Source of the DNA: Trissonchulus latispiculum
Taxonomy: Eukaryota > Nematoda > Enoplea > Enoplida > Ironidae
Assembly: GCA_030248195.1 (NCBI GenBank)
Contig: JASAND010020562.1
Span: 1 to 64,000, forward strand
DNA length: 64,000 bases
Direction of reading: 5' to 3'
The position numbers and the translations under genes are program-made. Below the pieces are notes generated by a model. It made no database searches, was not told the origin of the DNA, and worked only from the letters and a program-made list of their open reading frames with translations. Positions within the stretch are counted from its first letter, which is position 1, and each line of letters opens with the position of its first letter. Positions 11,241 through 24,600 of the stretch are shown here, in pieces.

Positions 11241-11246
11241 AATAAA
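11241..11246 (+). promoter_or_regulatory. Candidate polyadenylation signal AATAAA (LNPK)
   Basis: Canonical hexamer 2.7 kb after the lunapark stop codon, followed by a T-rich tract. Assignment to lunapark is by position only. Confidence 0.35.
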
Positions 11247-11984
11247 GTTTTTTGTTTTTTGTTGGCTTTGTTTTTCGCTTTTGATATCCGAGTTTGTTTA
11301 TGGCTGGCTGCTTTAGGCATCACTTTGGACAGTTTGTGCTTACGTTTAGTCCATGTAGCTTAGTATGGAATAATACATACATACGTATCATAGTAGTGGA
11401 CAGGACATGTGCTTACCTCCCAGAATCAGGATTTTTCCGGTTTTTGGGCAATTTTTCCGGTCCCCCCCACCCAAAACTCCCTTCTGCACTTGTCTGGTAT
11501 TGGCTATATGCCAGACGTAATAATGCACTCATCTAGCTTTATAGTCGCGGATTCTGATATCAAGCTTTATAGTCTCACGGATTTTACTTATGTTCATTTA
11601 GTATAATACACCTCTGATGCGGAGAATGCTTTGGAGGTCATCCTCAGTCCAGTTTACAAGTCAAGAGGTGACTTCACATGGTGTATCCTACCCTATATTT
11701 TCCAATAGAAATCGAGGGAGCATACGCAATTGCGTTGTGGGTTCTTATTTGCGCGGGTGGGTCCGCTAAATACGGAACGGGATTGCTGTGGGTGGACCGT
11801 TGGCGCACAGAGCATGGGTCACAAGCTGGTAACAGAGGGGGGGGGGACACTTGTTACACTCTTGGTAATACAAAATAGGCTAAATTATTTTACCTTGCAA
11901 AGTTCTACTATGTCTCAGTACTAAGCTTAACTCGCCCTAACCTTCATTCACGTATATACGATCTCGCTGTGACAGGGACAACTT

Positions 11985-12370
11985 AGGTTAAGGTAAAGGT
12001 GACCACTGGAGAATATCTTCATCCCATCTTCAGGGCAAGAGGTGCGGGTGCTCATCCCCGGATACACAGCCGTAGAGCCCAGAGTGTCACCTCAAATAAT
12101 GTTACATCCGTGAAGGGGGACCGGTCCTTCAAGGCTTTACGACCTACTCCGACTCCTGTCACCTTAGCACAATAGTGGTACTCATTTACCGACGAATTAA
12201 GGATGTATAGCTGGATTGGCTAAAGCTCACGGCGAACCGATATGTGCTTAGTCCCGTGCTCAAGGGGATTTGTGAAAGCCTTGTGGCAGCGGGGGTTCGA
12301 ACCTCGGACTATGGGATTCAAAGTCGAAAGCCTTACCACTCGCACTCGGCGAGAAGCTCACAGCACAAGA
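11985..12370 (-). mobile_element. SINE-like element with tRNA-like head, minus orientation
   Basis: On the minus strand the head (about 12365-12285) reads GAGTGGTAAGGC, then GGTTCGAACCCCCGC, resembling A and B boxes of a Leu/Ser-type tRNA. The body (about 12270-11990) shares long matches with 32349-32600: GCTCATCCCCGGAT, CAGCCGTAGAGCC, GTGTCACCTCAAAT and CATTTACCGAC. Two copies with one body and a tRNA-like promoter fit a SINE family. Confidence 0.65.
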
Positions 12371-12562
12371 ACTTAACTTAGGTAAGACTCTACATCTAAT
12401 CAATCGCATGATTATTCAGCTTCTTTTAAGTTCAAGATTGTTTCTTTATTTATTACTCGAAACTTACACCTGTCAGTTACTGTGGATTTCAAAGGTTTAG
12501 TGCTGTGAAACTTAGCTTGATTTTGTTGAAGGGGTATAGAGAAATTGTGTTGATTCCTGAAC

Positions 12563-12694
12563 ATGTCCAACGTGAAAGTTAGCGTGAAATGGGGAAAAGA
12601 GAAGTACGACGTGGAAGCGAACACGGAGGAACCGCCGGAAGTTCTCAAGGCCCAGCTATTTGCTCTCACTTCAGTTCAACCCGACAGACAAAAG
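12563..12694 (+). CDS. USP14: USP14 exon 1 (start codon, ubiquitin-like domain)
   Basis: ATG at 12563 begins MSNVKVSVKWGKEKY; 44 codons end at AAAAG before donor GTATAG at 12695. The text RQK at the end matches the family at the same point. Confidence 0.93.
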
Positions 12695-15600
12695 GTATAG
12701 ACTTAATTGTTCCGATTGTTCGCAGTTATCTGCTTTTATCGTTGGATCGGTTTTGACTACTTTTGAAGGCTGTTCTGAACAAAAAAAATTAGTCAGATAC
12801 CTGGCAGAGTCAGATGTTTTTTCTTGCACAGGAAAGTTGTGCTACCTTATCATTTATGTGCTGAATTTGACAAGTGCTCAGTTTTGTGTGGGGTAACAAA
12901 CAGCTATGATTTGGGGGGTGGGATTAAGTTTCTAACATTGATGATTTATGAATGACTACTGCTTATGCTTAAGTTATATATAGTTAATCATTGCGCACGG
13001 TTGGCATCACCTTGCTGTGTTACTCTTCAAATTCAGTCATTATATACATTTTAATTTGCTAGTATCATACATGCTGTTTCATCAGACATCAGAATGCACA
13101 TGCTTGATATGGATGTATTTTATGATAACCATGAATTATGAGATTCATTCGGCACTGTATATATACGTATCCAGTCAGTTTGAGAGGGAGATTGCTATGA
13201 TGTGAGTGCAGTGGCCACCCGATAGCAGCAGAGTCCATTTCCGACGGAAGTGGCAATGGCAATCCCACCCAGACATCCCGTACAGATCTCGTAGCCCTGT
13301 CCGCCGGACAGTCGCCGGATCCCTGCGTTCAATAGGCCATAGGCGTAACAGTTCCCCGACTCCACCAGTACCAGAACCAGAATACAGTAGAGCAGGATGA
13401 GCTGCCTGGGCCTTCCCAGACTCGCTGAGTTAACCATTACCTTGCCTTCAGTCACACACAAATACAGACACAGACAGACAGAAGTAGTGGCAAACAAAAG
13501 GGTTCCCTATAAACAGACATACAAACAGTTAGGGCATACTAGAATGAACAGCTAAACATGACTGACTAATTGGTTAATTAATTAAGTTAATTCCTTAATT
13601 AACTGATTAATTCTTTATGGTTTTGGAATTGGGGTGGGCTTCGCCCCCCCCCCCCGGTTTCACGGTTTTTCGGCGAATTTCGATCAGAAAGCCAAAATAC
13701 AACTTTGATTTCAAAAATAACTTACAGAAAACTGTTTGAAAATATTGTAAATATTTTGGTGAATTTATGTCAAGATTTGCTAATGTTTCAACACTTTTTG
13801 TCTGAAATGTGAGCGGATATCCGCATATCCAGTGCCCATACCTACCGTTTGCATAAAAGTGTTTAGTTGTGAGTTTAGTTGAAACTGTATATAATCAGTG
13901 CGGTCGTCTTGAGAGGATGCCATGCCAGTATTATAATGATTTCCAAATTTCAAATTAAGTTTCAGTCAGTGTATAGTGGTGTGAAGTGAGCGCGTTAGAA
14001 ATGTGAGAAATGTAAAGTTCAGTACAAAATCTAGTATTTCTTCGAATATGTTTGAGCAACTGAGACTGGATTGAAAATCATGCATTGCTATCGTCACAAG
14101 TTTGTGAAACTAACAGTCAAAGTTTTCCTGAATGTATGTTCGTGTTTAAGATCATCTTGGAAGCTGGCTGTGAATTACGTTTGGAGGGAACCTGGATTTG
14201 CTCCAGTAAAAATACCCTACTTAGTATTTATATGTATAGATATGTATATGTAAGTCAAGGCCGCACCCGGGGGGGGGGTTCAAGGGGTCTAGACCGCCCT
14301 ATTTGGGATGACTAAATGGAAATTTTGCTATTTTTATGGCAAAAACAGCTATTTTTAAAAACTTTTCGCGCCTTCAGCGCGATAATTTAGAAATTAACGT
14401 CTAATGTACTGTTTTTGGGCAAAAATGCAAAAATTTTTCAATTTCTGGGTTGCTCCGCCCCCAGACCCCCCGTTGCATTTTACCTTGGACCCCCCCCCCT
14501 TTTCAAAATCCTGGGTGGCCTGTATATAGTATCCGCTCACAGCTGAAAAATAAAGTCAAATATGGCATAATTGCCTGATGTTATCTGCATAGAGTGACTA
14601 GAAAAGGTGGATGTGAAGGGGCTCCGGGATTAACCTGATTTTTACGTTTTCGGCCCTTGTTTCCGTTCCACATGATGGATTGGGGGAAACTTTTGGCAAC
14701 CTTCTACAAAGTTCAAGAGCTATGAACTATAGGGGCAGAGAATTGCTTTCTTGTAGGTATACACTACTGTTTAATATATGCGTACGATTGTAAGCATATA
14801 AATGATGAGCCCTGTATGAATAAATGAATTTGTTAGGGAACGAAAGTTCTATGTATATATTGTCATTTTGTACTGGATTCTGTCGAGCTTTGTCGAAATT
14901 GAATTCGATATATATTCGTCGGGAGATTAAAAAACGAAACTCCAAAATTTATCTCATGCAAAAATATTTAATTGGGTGTGAATGTGGTTGCTCCATGAGT
15001 ACTCTGGGATTTCTTGCACAGAAAGAGATAAATAGAAGCGGTTGGCTTATTTATATAAGCTCAGAAAGCACCTTTGAAACTAAAATAAAGTAGCTCTCCT
15101 CAGATCCGATAGCTACGAGGACAGGTGTGGATTTGAAGACATCCGAAGTACGTAATGTCTTTGTGCGAAAACAGTTGATTAAGTGCTGACTTCCGGCAAT
15201 GTATCTTAAAAAGCTGGGCGCAGTTGAGCTTTCTGCCTCTTGGTTTTTCTGGTTTTTGAAAAATCAGATCTTTTCCAGTTTTGCCGCATTCGCACAATGC
15301 CAGAACTAGCAAACATGACGAATTGAGCTAAATAATTGGTTGGGAAAAGAAGTATTGAAGCATTGTTTTTGCTGAGCCGAACACTATTGTACTAACAAAA
15401 CAGACACCTGATTCCGCTATAATCTCTTCCTTGAGTCCGTTCTAGTTAATCCCGTTGTCCTTGAATTGACGATCGTGTGGAAATTAAAGGAGATAAGGCA
15501 AGGCACTAGCACAGTCGTTTTAAGGACTAAATTTTCTAGAAAACCAACCAATATTTCGTTACCAGCATAAAACTACAAAAATTTAAAAGATGCTTGCTGG

Positions 15601-18600
15601 GTAAAATGTTTGCAGAGCCATGAAGGCATTTGTGACACACAGTTGAGGGTTGATGACTATATACATTTTGACTCTAATCAAAGTCCCCTTTTATACTTGA
15701 AGGCTGTTTTTAATCCCTTGATGAACTTTGAATAATATCTAATTTGAAAAGGTGATGATGGTGATGATGCTGCATTAATTTTCATTAGAGGAGAGTTTAA
15801 TTAAAACAGCAAGCATATATAATGATTATATGTACATGCTTATAATGTACCTATATAAACAATATTCTTCTATATATACCATGAATATGCATGAGTCAAG
15901 TTCCCAGAAAATGACCCTTTCCCACGTATATATTAGGACCCGTTATCGGTTGGTTTTTCCGTGTTTATGGTGTTGGAAGGGAATTGGAACGGAAGGATTA
16001 ACCGAAATCAGATTTGCGCAGAGGATATGAGGAAGGATGAGAAATGTCAGTCTCAAATACGTACGTAGATTGCAGCAGCATAACTTATTAGCATTAGCCA
16101 TAATTGGGAGAATGATGCAAATGCGTAATAATTAATACGTACGTACGTATTTGGTCCTAGGATTTTGAAAGTGGGAGTGCAAGGCCAAAAACTACCCAAG
16201 TTTAAAGGACTCTGGCGATTTCTAGCTGTATTTATATATATACATAAAATTTTTAAGGTTCATAATTTAGCCACAATCGTCAAAATTGTGTAGGATTGTA
16301 GGATTTTGGAGTGAACATCTGTCAAAAGCTTGGGTGATGCCAGCCATGTCCAAATAGGGCACCCCGTAAATGGTGGGACTAAAATGGGTCATAACGGTTT
16401 ATTTTATAGGGAACATGTTCCGGTTTTCCTAGGCAAAAATATCTGGGGGGGGGGGGTGTCATAAAACAGCTATTTTTTGCTGCTGAGCTAAAAATCATGT
16501 GGTTTTAACCTAATTTTAAGCTTAAAATAGCTGCCAAAAACGCCTAAAAAACCGGCGACGCCGGAAACATTTGTGAAAGTTTACCCTTAAAAACCTATTT
16601 TCCCGGGACTTTTAGGGTCTGGGGGAAGGCCTGGGAATCCTGGGAGGGGGCGGCGATTCTGTGGGGCCCAAGTCTGGTGGGGACCGATTTCCGGAAGGGG
16701 TGCAACCCTGTAGGAAAATGCCAGTTTACCCATCACCGGACTATCTTCATCCGGCAGTGGAATTGTCAATAATGATTGATATAGAATTAGTTTTCTGAAC
16801 TGAGCCGATAGGATTAATAAATTGTAATTAGTTATGCAGGTTTCAGATTAGGTGTATGAATGCTGTGTTTTTAAAAAGGTGATGGATTATATAGTTTGGT
16901 TTAATGTTTTAAATGGTTTTTGAGTTATTTGGAGAGGCTTTGTATGATAAAATCTTACGTAGAACTCCTTCGTGTGCATAGGAAACTAGCGGAGGGATGG
17001 TCTCTACTAACGGATAAAAATGCTGAATTAGGAAGCGTGTAGATAAAGTTTGTCTTGGAATTATATATTTAATCGGAGTGTTACACCTGTTACTGGATCT
17101 CGGTGCTCTGCGGAAAAACAATTTGTTACACCACACACGAAGGTGCAAATATCAGTTTTATTTGTTTATCAGACTTTGGTTAAGGTTTTTTAGTTGCTCT
17201 GTGAATTAATTAGGTGCAGGCAGATTGAGACATGCCTTGGGTTTGAGGAGGCTAATTTGCTTGAGTAATATATATATACGTATCATAGGGGTCAAGGCTG
17301 CGCAGATTATGCGCATATTATGTGCGCAAAAAATTGTGTCGAGTTTGGTATGTACGGGAAGTTTCATCCCCTCTTCCCATTAAAAGTTGCCCCAAAGGTC
17401 ACTTTCGAGAGTGATGTTTTTGCGGTTTCTCTGCTTGTATATACGTATATACGTTTCAAAGGGGTGTTTTGTTGGCGCCATAACTAGAGATAAAATTTTT
17501 GCCTATGAAAACCATATATATTCTTGCAGTACGCAACAAAAATAAGATTACGTATAGGCTAGTTTTCATACTTCCCGGAGGCGGACAAAATTTTTGGCAC
17601 GGCGCCAAGTTTTCATAGGGATTTTTGCCTGGTATGATTCATTCTTTGTTTCTTGCAAAGAAACTCTAGATGTACGTAGGTAGTTTGTCAAATGTTTGTT
17701 TGTTTTAATTTTTTATGTAATTTTTTGGACAATATTTGTTCCCTTTGTTTCAGATAATGTTCAAGGGAAAGCTGCTGGGCAATGAATCCTGGGAGGGCTT
17801 TCCGCCCCTGACGTCCGGCGTTCAGTTGATGATGATGGGCAGTGCGGATGTGATCCCTCAGGCCCCCAAGGAAAAGACTGTCTTTTTGGAGGATCTCTCT
17901 GCGGGTAGGCGAGGCGCCCAGACCTCTCTTTCTCCTCTAGCGCTCTCCAAGGATCGTGGAACCGAGGAATCTCAAGACTATTTTAATTAAAGTAGCAAAG
18001 AGGACTTATCCCTCTCCTCTAGGCATAGAATTATTGGGGGGGGAGGAGAAAGTGACGTGGGAGCTCAGAGCAGGCGGGGGGGGGTTGGATGAATCAAAAA
18101 CTGGTACAAATGAAAAACCTTTCAAAAATGGCTAATGCTTTGAATGCGTTTGAAAAATGAAACTCAAAAATGGACACCTTATATATTTCGCAAGGTGTTC
18201 GTCTGATGACTACGGTAAAGCACTAAGCACCCGGCGGTGCAAAGGTGAACCCACAAGGTATAGATTGATTGATTGATCCATGTTTTGATTTTCATTTTTT
18301 TCAAATTGTGTGCTTTCATCGTATCCGCAAAGGATCCGTGGACTTGTGGCTGTTTTGACTCTATCAGGTAGTGCGCGTCAGCGCACTACCTAGAATAGGG
18401 AAAAAAAGGCGTATTGCGGCCTCTTGGAACATAGTTTTCCCTGGTGCCGGCGGAGGAGTTGAGGTAGAGCCTTCATATTGTACCAGTAGAAACCCCTTCA
18501 CGAGGGGTACATGCTGTGCAAATTTGAGCAAAATCGGCCGAGCCGTTTTTGAGATATGACAGATTCAATTTTTCAATGCACGACTTTCTCTCCAGTTCCC

Positions 18601-21600
18601 CCCCCCCCCACCCTAGGGGTCGGAGGTCTTAGATTTCCTATACCATATGGGGTTTTTTTGAACAACTTTTTCCCCATTTTTGGGGAAATGAGTATGGACT
18701 AGGTAGGGCCTCCCCATAGGTCTGTGTACATAGCAGGATTTCGATTTTTTCGGAGATAGTTTTTTTCCAAAGTGGTCAATCCTTCTGTCCGGGTCTTCTT
18801 TAACTGGGGCAGGCCGATGGGCCTAAGGTTGGCTGTGGAGCATTGCCCCATGACCCTTATCCGGATAGGCTATATGAATTTTGGATCTGGCCCCTGTAAT
18901 TTTCTGGCCAGGGGTCACTAATTAACGTGTAAAAGGGGGGGGTCTGGGCCTACGGAGTATGCAGCCCTATACATAAGAGCTGTTGGGCTGAGGTTTCGTA
19001 TTCGAATAGGAACCCCTATATGGTGAATCTAAAGGGCCCATTAGTTTCGCTCTATAACCTATCCATGTGGCTGGGGGGCACCCTGATGGTGGTGGGCCCT
19101 ACCGTGTCGCAACTCCAACTTTAACCTCTTCTACAGAAAGATCCACAGTGAGCTGGTCTCTCTTATTTGGGATTTGGGGTGGGGTGCGGGGGCACTACAG
19201 CATAGACTATAGTAGGTTTCGCCCGGACCCCTGTGGCACCCTGGCCAGGGGTCCGGACCGGGGACCGGGCCCAAAATGGCCAAAAATCGATATTTCCAAA
19301 AGTGGCCAAGTTTGGTATCAAATGAAAGCCCTTGGTGAGGCGAACATTTTTTGTCATTGGAGGACCCCTCCAAAGTGGACCCTGCGGCCTGTGGCGCCCT
19401 GACCAGGGTCCGAACCGGTCCAAAATGGCCAAAAATCGATTTTTCCAAAAGTGGCCAAGTTTGGTATTAAATGAAAGCCCGTGGCGAGGCGAACATTTTT
19501 TGTCATTGGAGGACCCCTCCAAAGTGGACCCAGCGGCCTGTGGCGCCCTGACCAGGGTCCGAACCGGTCCAAAATGGTCAAAAATCGATTTTTCTAAAAG
19601 TGGCCAAGTTTGGTACCAAATGAAAGCCCTTGGTGAGGCGAACATTTTTTGTCATTGGAGGACCCCTCCAAAGTGGCCCCAGCGGCCTGTGGCGCCCTGA
19701 CCAGGGTCCGGACTGGTCAAAAATCGATTTTTTAAAAAATTTCCAAGTTTGGTATCAAATGAAAGCCCTTGGTCAGGCGAACATTTTTTGTCATTGGAGG
19801 ACCGCTCTAAAGTGTCTCTAGCCAGCTGTGGCGCCCTGACCAGGGTCCAAAATGGAAAATCGATTTTTCGAAAAGTTTGTATTTTGTAAATTTGGTATCA
19901 AATGAAAGCCTTTGGCGAAGCGAACATTTTTTGTCATTGGAGGACCCCTCTAAAGTGTCTCTAGCCAGCTGTGGCGCCCTGACCAGGGTCCAAAATGGCC
20001 AAAAATCGATTTTTCGAAAAGTTTTCAAATTTGGTATCAAATGAAAGCCTTTGGTGAGGCGAACATTTTTTGTCATTGGAGGACCCCTCCAAAGTGGCCC
20101 CAGCGGCCTGTGGCGCCCTGACCAGGGTCCGGACTGGTCAAAAATCGATTTTTTAAAAAATTTCCAAGTTTGGTATCAAATGAAAGCCCTTGGTCAGGCG
20201 AACATTTTTTGTCATTGGAGGACCGCTCTAAAGTGTCTCTAGCCAGCTGTGGCGCCCTGACCAGGGTCCAAAATGGAAAATCGATTTTTCGAAAAGTTTG
20301 TATTTTGTAAATTTGGTATCAAATGAAAGCCTTTGGCGAAGCGAACATTTTTTGTCATTGGAGGACCCCTCTAAAGTGTCTCTAGCCAGCTGTGGCGCCC
20401 TGACCAGGGTCCAAAATGGCCAAAAATCGATTTTTCTAAAAGTGGCCAAGTTTGGTACCAAATGAAAGCCCTTGGTGAGGCGAACATTTTTTGTCATTGG
20501 AGGACCCCTCCAAAGTGGCCCCAGCGGCCTGTGGCGCCCTGACCAGGGTCCGGACTGGTCAAAAATCGATTTTTTAAAAAATTTCCAAGTTTGGTATCAA
20601 ATGAAAGCCCTTGGATTGGTATCAAATGAAACCAAATCGGATTCAGAACTATTATAGCAGCAAAAACTGCATGTACCAAGCCAGTTTCAATTAGGCTGGG
20701 TAACGCATTAAAACTTATTCAAAACTCAATCAAATCTTACTGCAACGCTATTTCGAGATACAGAAGATTTTGCAAACCATTCTGGGTAATTGACAATAAT
20801 AGAGATATAATTAACGATTTAAATAAGCTAAATAAACGTAATAACTGTAAATCTGTGTATACTTACGATTTTGGACAGCTGTATACTAACCTACAACATG
20901 CAGACATTCTATCATGTATGAAAAATGTTATTGCACTGGGATTTGGTAAATCTGGGCGAAAGATAATAATACATGAAAAATCTGCAAATTGGGGTAATCA
21001 TTCCAAAAAAGGAATCGTGGTTAATCAAACCGACTTGTATGAAATGTTAGAATGGCTAATAAGTAACTCGTATTTCACTGTTGGGAATCTCCTATGCAAA
21101 CAGGTAATAGGGATTCCTATGGGCACTAATGCTGCACCTTTTATTGCTAATTTAGTGTTATTTGATTATGAATATAGATTTATAATGGATCGACTTAAAG
21201 CAGAAGACTATGGTATTGTAGAAAACCTAAGGTATACTTATAGATATATTGATGATATAACAACTGTGGGTGATAAAAAAGTTTTTGATGAACAAAACCC
21301 AAATATTTATCCTAACTCTCTTACACTTAATAAAGTTAACTCGGATCCTCGTCAAGCAGATGTTTTAGACATTAATATATCTATTGACAATAGTGGTAAA
21401 TTTGTTACTGATGTGTTTGATAAAAGAGATAACTTTCCATTTAAAACCCTAATGTTGCCACATGCTTGTAGCAATGTTAGTAAGAGTTGTCTCTATAATG
21501 TGGTAATGGGGGAAATTAATAGATATGGAAATATATGTAATGTATATGATAATTTTATACGTAAGTCTGTAAAACTGATAGCATTGGCTACCAGTCAAGG

Positions 21601-24600
21601 GTATGAGGTAGACCAACTGAAGCTGGCAGTTCGAAAATCTGTTAAAAGGCATAAATTTGACGTAAAGTTCAACACGAATGTGTCCGCAATATGTAGCAGC
21701 ATATTTATGTTGCATGTTAACTAACTAGCACGTGTGAATGGGACCACAGGGCAGAAACGACTTTTTGTACAATTTCTGGTATTTTTCCAAAAAGCCTAAA
21801 GCTGTAACTGGTAAGTCGGTACGCCACTGACGAAGCCCACCGATTACCAGTATCAGTCTGGCAGAGTGGTCAGCAAATGAGTGCACTTTAACCCGAATAA
21901 AAGTTTATGTTTACACTTTAGATACTTGCTTTATCAAATGGCCGTATATATTATATTATGGTTATGAATTTCTTTTTCTTTTAGTTTATTGTAGGGATTC
22001 TTAGTTTTTGGAAGTTGGTAATTTGGTTTTCACTTTTTATTGGTGTAATCAAATGTGGTGGCGGTCATGAAATGATAGCTCCAGTCTGTCACCTAAATGT
22101 ATACTTGCTTTCTTCAGCTGTATAAATGTAGGTTACCCTTTTTCTTTGCTTTCTCTTGGTCAGGCGAACATTTTTTGTCATTGGAGGACCGCTCTAAAGT
22201 GTCTCTAGCCAGCTGTGGCGCCCTGACCAGGGTCCAAAATGGAAAATCGATTTTTCGAAAAGTTTGTATTTTGTAAATTTGGTATCAAATGAAAGCCTTT
22301 GGCGAAGCGAACATTTTTTGTCATTGGAGGACCCCTCTAAAGTGTCTCTAGCCAGCTGTGGCGCCCTGACCAGGGTCCAAAATGGCCAAAAATCGATTTT
22401 TCGAAAAGTTTTCAAATTTGGTATCAAATGAAAGCCTTTGGCGAGGCGAATATTTTTTGTCATTGGAGGACCCCTCCAAAGTGGACCCAGCTGCCTGTGG
22501 CGCCCTGACGAGGGTCCGGACTGGTCCAAAATCGATTTTTTAAAAAATTTCCAAGTTTGGTATCAAATGAAAGCCCTTGGTCAGGCGAACATTTTTTGTC
22601 ATTGGAGGACCCCTCTAAAGTGTCTCTAGCCAGCTGTGACGCCCTGACCAGGGTCCAAAATGGCCAAAAATCGATTTTTCGAAAAGTTTGCAAATTTGGT
22701 ATCAAATGAAAGCCTTTGGCGAGGCGAACATTTTTTGTCATTGGAGGACCCCTCCAAAGTGGACCCAGCTGCCTGCGGCGCCCTGACGAGGGTCCGGACC
22801 GGTCCAAAATGGTCAAAAATCGATTTTTTCCAAAAGTAGCCAAGTTTAGTATCAAATGAAAGCCCGTGGTGAGGCGAACAATTTTTGTCATTGGAGGACC
22901 CCTCCAAAGCGGCCCCAGCGGCCTGTGGCTCCCTGACCAGGGTCCGGACTGGTAAAAAATCGATTTTTTAAAAAATTTCCAACTTTGGTATCAATTGAAA
23001 GCCCTTGGTGAGGCGAACATTTTTTCTCATTGGAGGACCCCTTCAAAGTGGACCGACAGCGCGACGACCCCCCATCCCCCGGTGGGAGTTCGGCCCCCCG
23101 TCTTCCTGTTTTCCGGAAAACCTTTACTAAACGTAACGTTTTCTGATGCAGAAACAATTGCGTTTTTTCAAATTTTCCGTACCACACACACCGCGACGAC
23201 CCCCCCTTCCCCCCCGGTGGGAGTTAGGCCCACCGTCAGCCTGTTTTCCGATAACCCCACTGTGAACGTTTTCTGATGCAGGAACAATTGCTTTTTTCAA
23301 AGTTACCGTACCCCACGCACCGCGACGACCCTCCCCCCCCCTCCCCGGTTTGAGTTCGGTCCCCCTCATCCTGCTTTCCGATAACCCCTCTGTGAACGTT
23401 TTCTGATGCATAAACAATTGCGCTTTTTCAAATTTTCCGTAACCCACGCACCGCAATGACCCCGATGTTGTCTTTTCAGATAAACTCTTACACACACATC
23501 AATATAAAGAGATAGTGCTCCGTACAAATGATAAAAATGCCCTAAACGTGCTTACAATAGATACATACGTACGTATATATGTACGTCCTGTCTGGTTTTT
23601 TCAAATCGTTTTTATGGCAGTTTATTCATTTTAAGCCCTCTTAAAAACGCTAAAGCGGAAAAATGCAAGAAACTAGTGGGAAAAATGCCCTAAACGGGCA
23701 TGCAATGGCTAGAATAGGGAAAGAAGGAAGGGCGGAAAAATGCCAATATAATTGACAGTCGGCGCTGAAAATTATAGAAACTAGATTTAGCACCGAATAG
23801 GGAATGCAGTCGGCGATGAAAATGATAGAAACTAGAGTCAGCACCGAATAGGGAACGCAGTCGGCGCTGAAAATAATAGAAACTAGATTCAGCGCCGAAT
23901 AGGGAATGCAGTCCGGTAGCGTGGAACAGGCAATTCCTCCGTCCATCCTATTCGCGTGAATTGCGATATGTCCAGCTCAACGGTTCATTTCTCAAACAAT
24001 GTTACCGTCGATAAGGTAATCTCATTTACTGTGACTGGGTTTTATACCTACTCGCGTGAATTATTGCAAGATGTTGATATGAGCGGCTGCTTTCTCGTAT
24101 ATACAATTTTATCTTAAACAGTAACATAGAGACTGTCCCTGGGTTGTCTACTTTTAGACTTACTTGAGCCTCGCGACTGTTTTTCCAACACAACATTTTT
24201 AACGATCAATGACACTTTTAATTTGTTTTAGACTATTATTAACTGCGAGATTATTAAAACTCCGCATGCGTAACAGATTATTTTCAGTTGGAACTAGTAT
24301 TATTACTAATAGGAAATGCAGTTTATGTACTTTATGCGGAAGACAGCAGCTCTGGCTTTAACTTCATGTTAAAGAACAATGCTAGCTAGCTACAGCACAT
24401 TTCAATCACATAATGACACCTACTGTTAATTGCGTTAGTTCATTATCCACCAAGAAGTTTCTACTCTTCAAAAGCAGGCTTTGCTTACACAAACGATATG
24501 GCTGTAGCCTGCCTCATTTCAAACGCAGTATATACCACGTTCTCGGGTAGAGCAGAGCAGTTCACGCGAATAGGATGGACGGAGGAATTGCCTGTTCCAC

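Larger units (their letters stand above)
8494..11260 (+). other. LNPK 3' UTR and downstream region
   Basis: No coding exon is seen. Two short TIR elements sit at 9698-10001 and 10071-10308. The first clear polyadenylation hexamer is AATAAA at 11241-11246, preceded by T-rich sequence, which would give a long 3' UTR; a nearer, non-canonical site cannot be excluded. Confidence 0.4.

Noticed and set aside
19163..20497. Repeated 60-160-aa frames, some identical (for example at 19630, 20051, 20472)
   Set aside because: They follow the satellite period and occur on both strands; identity reflects the higher-order repeat.
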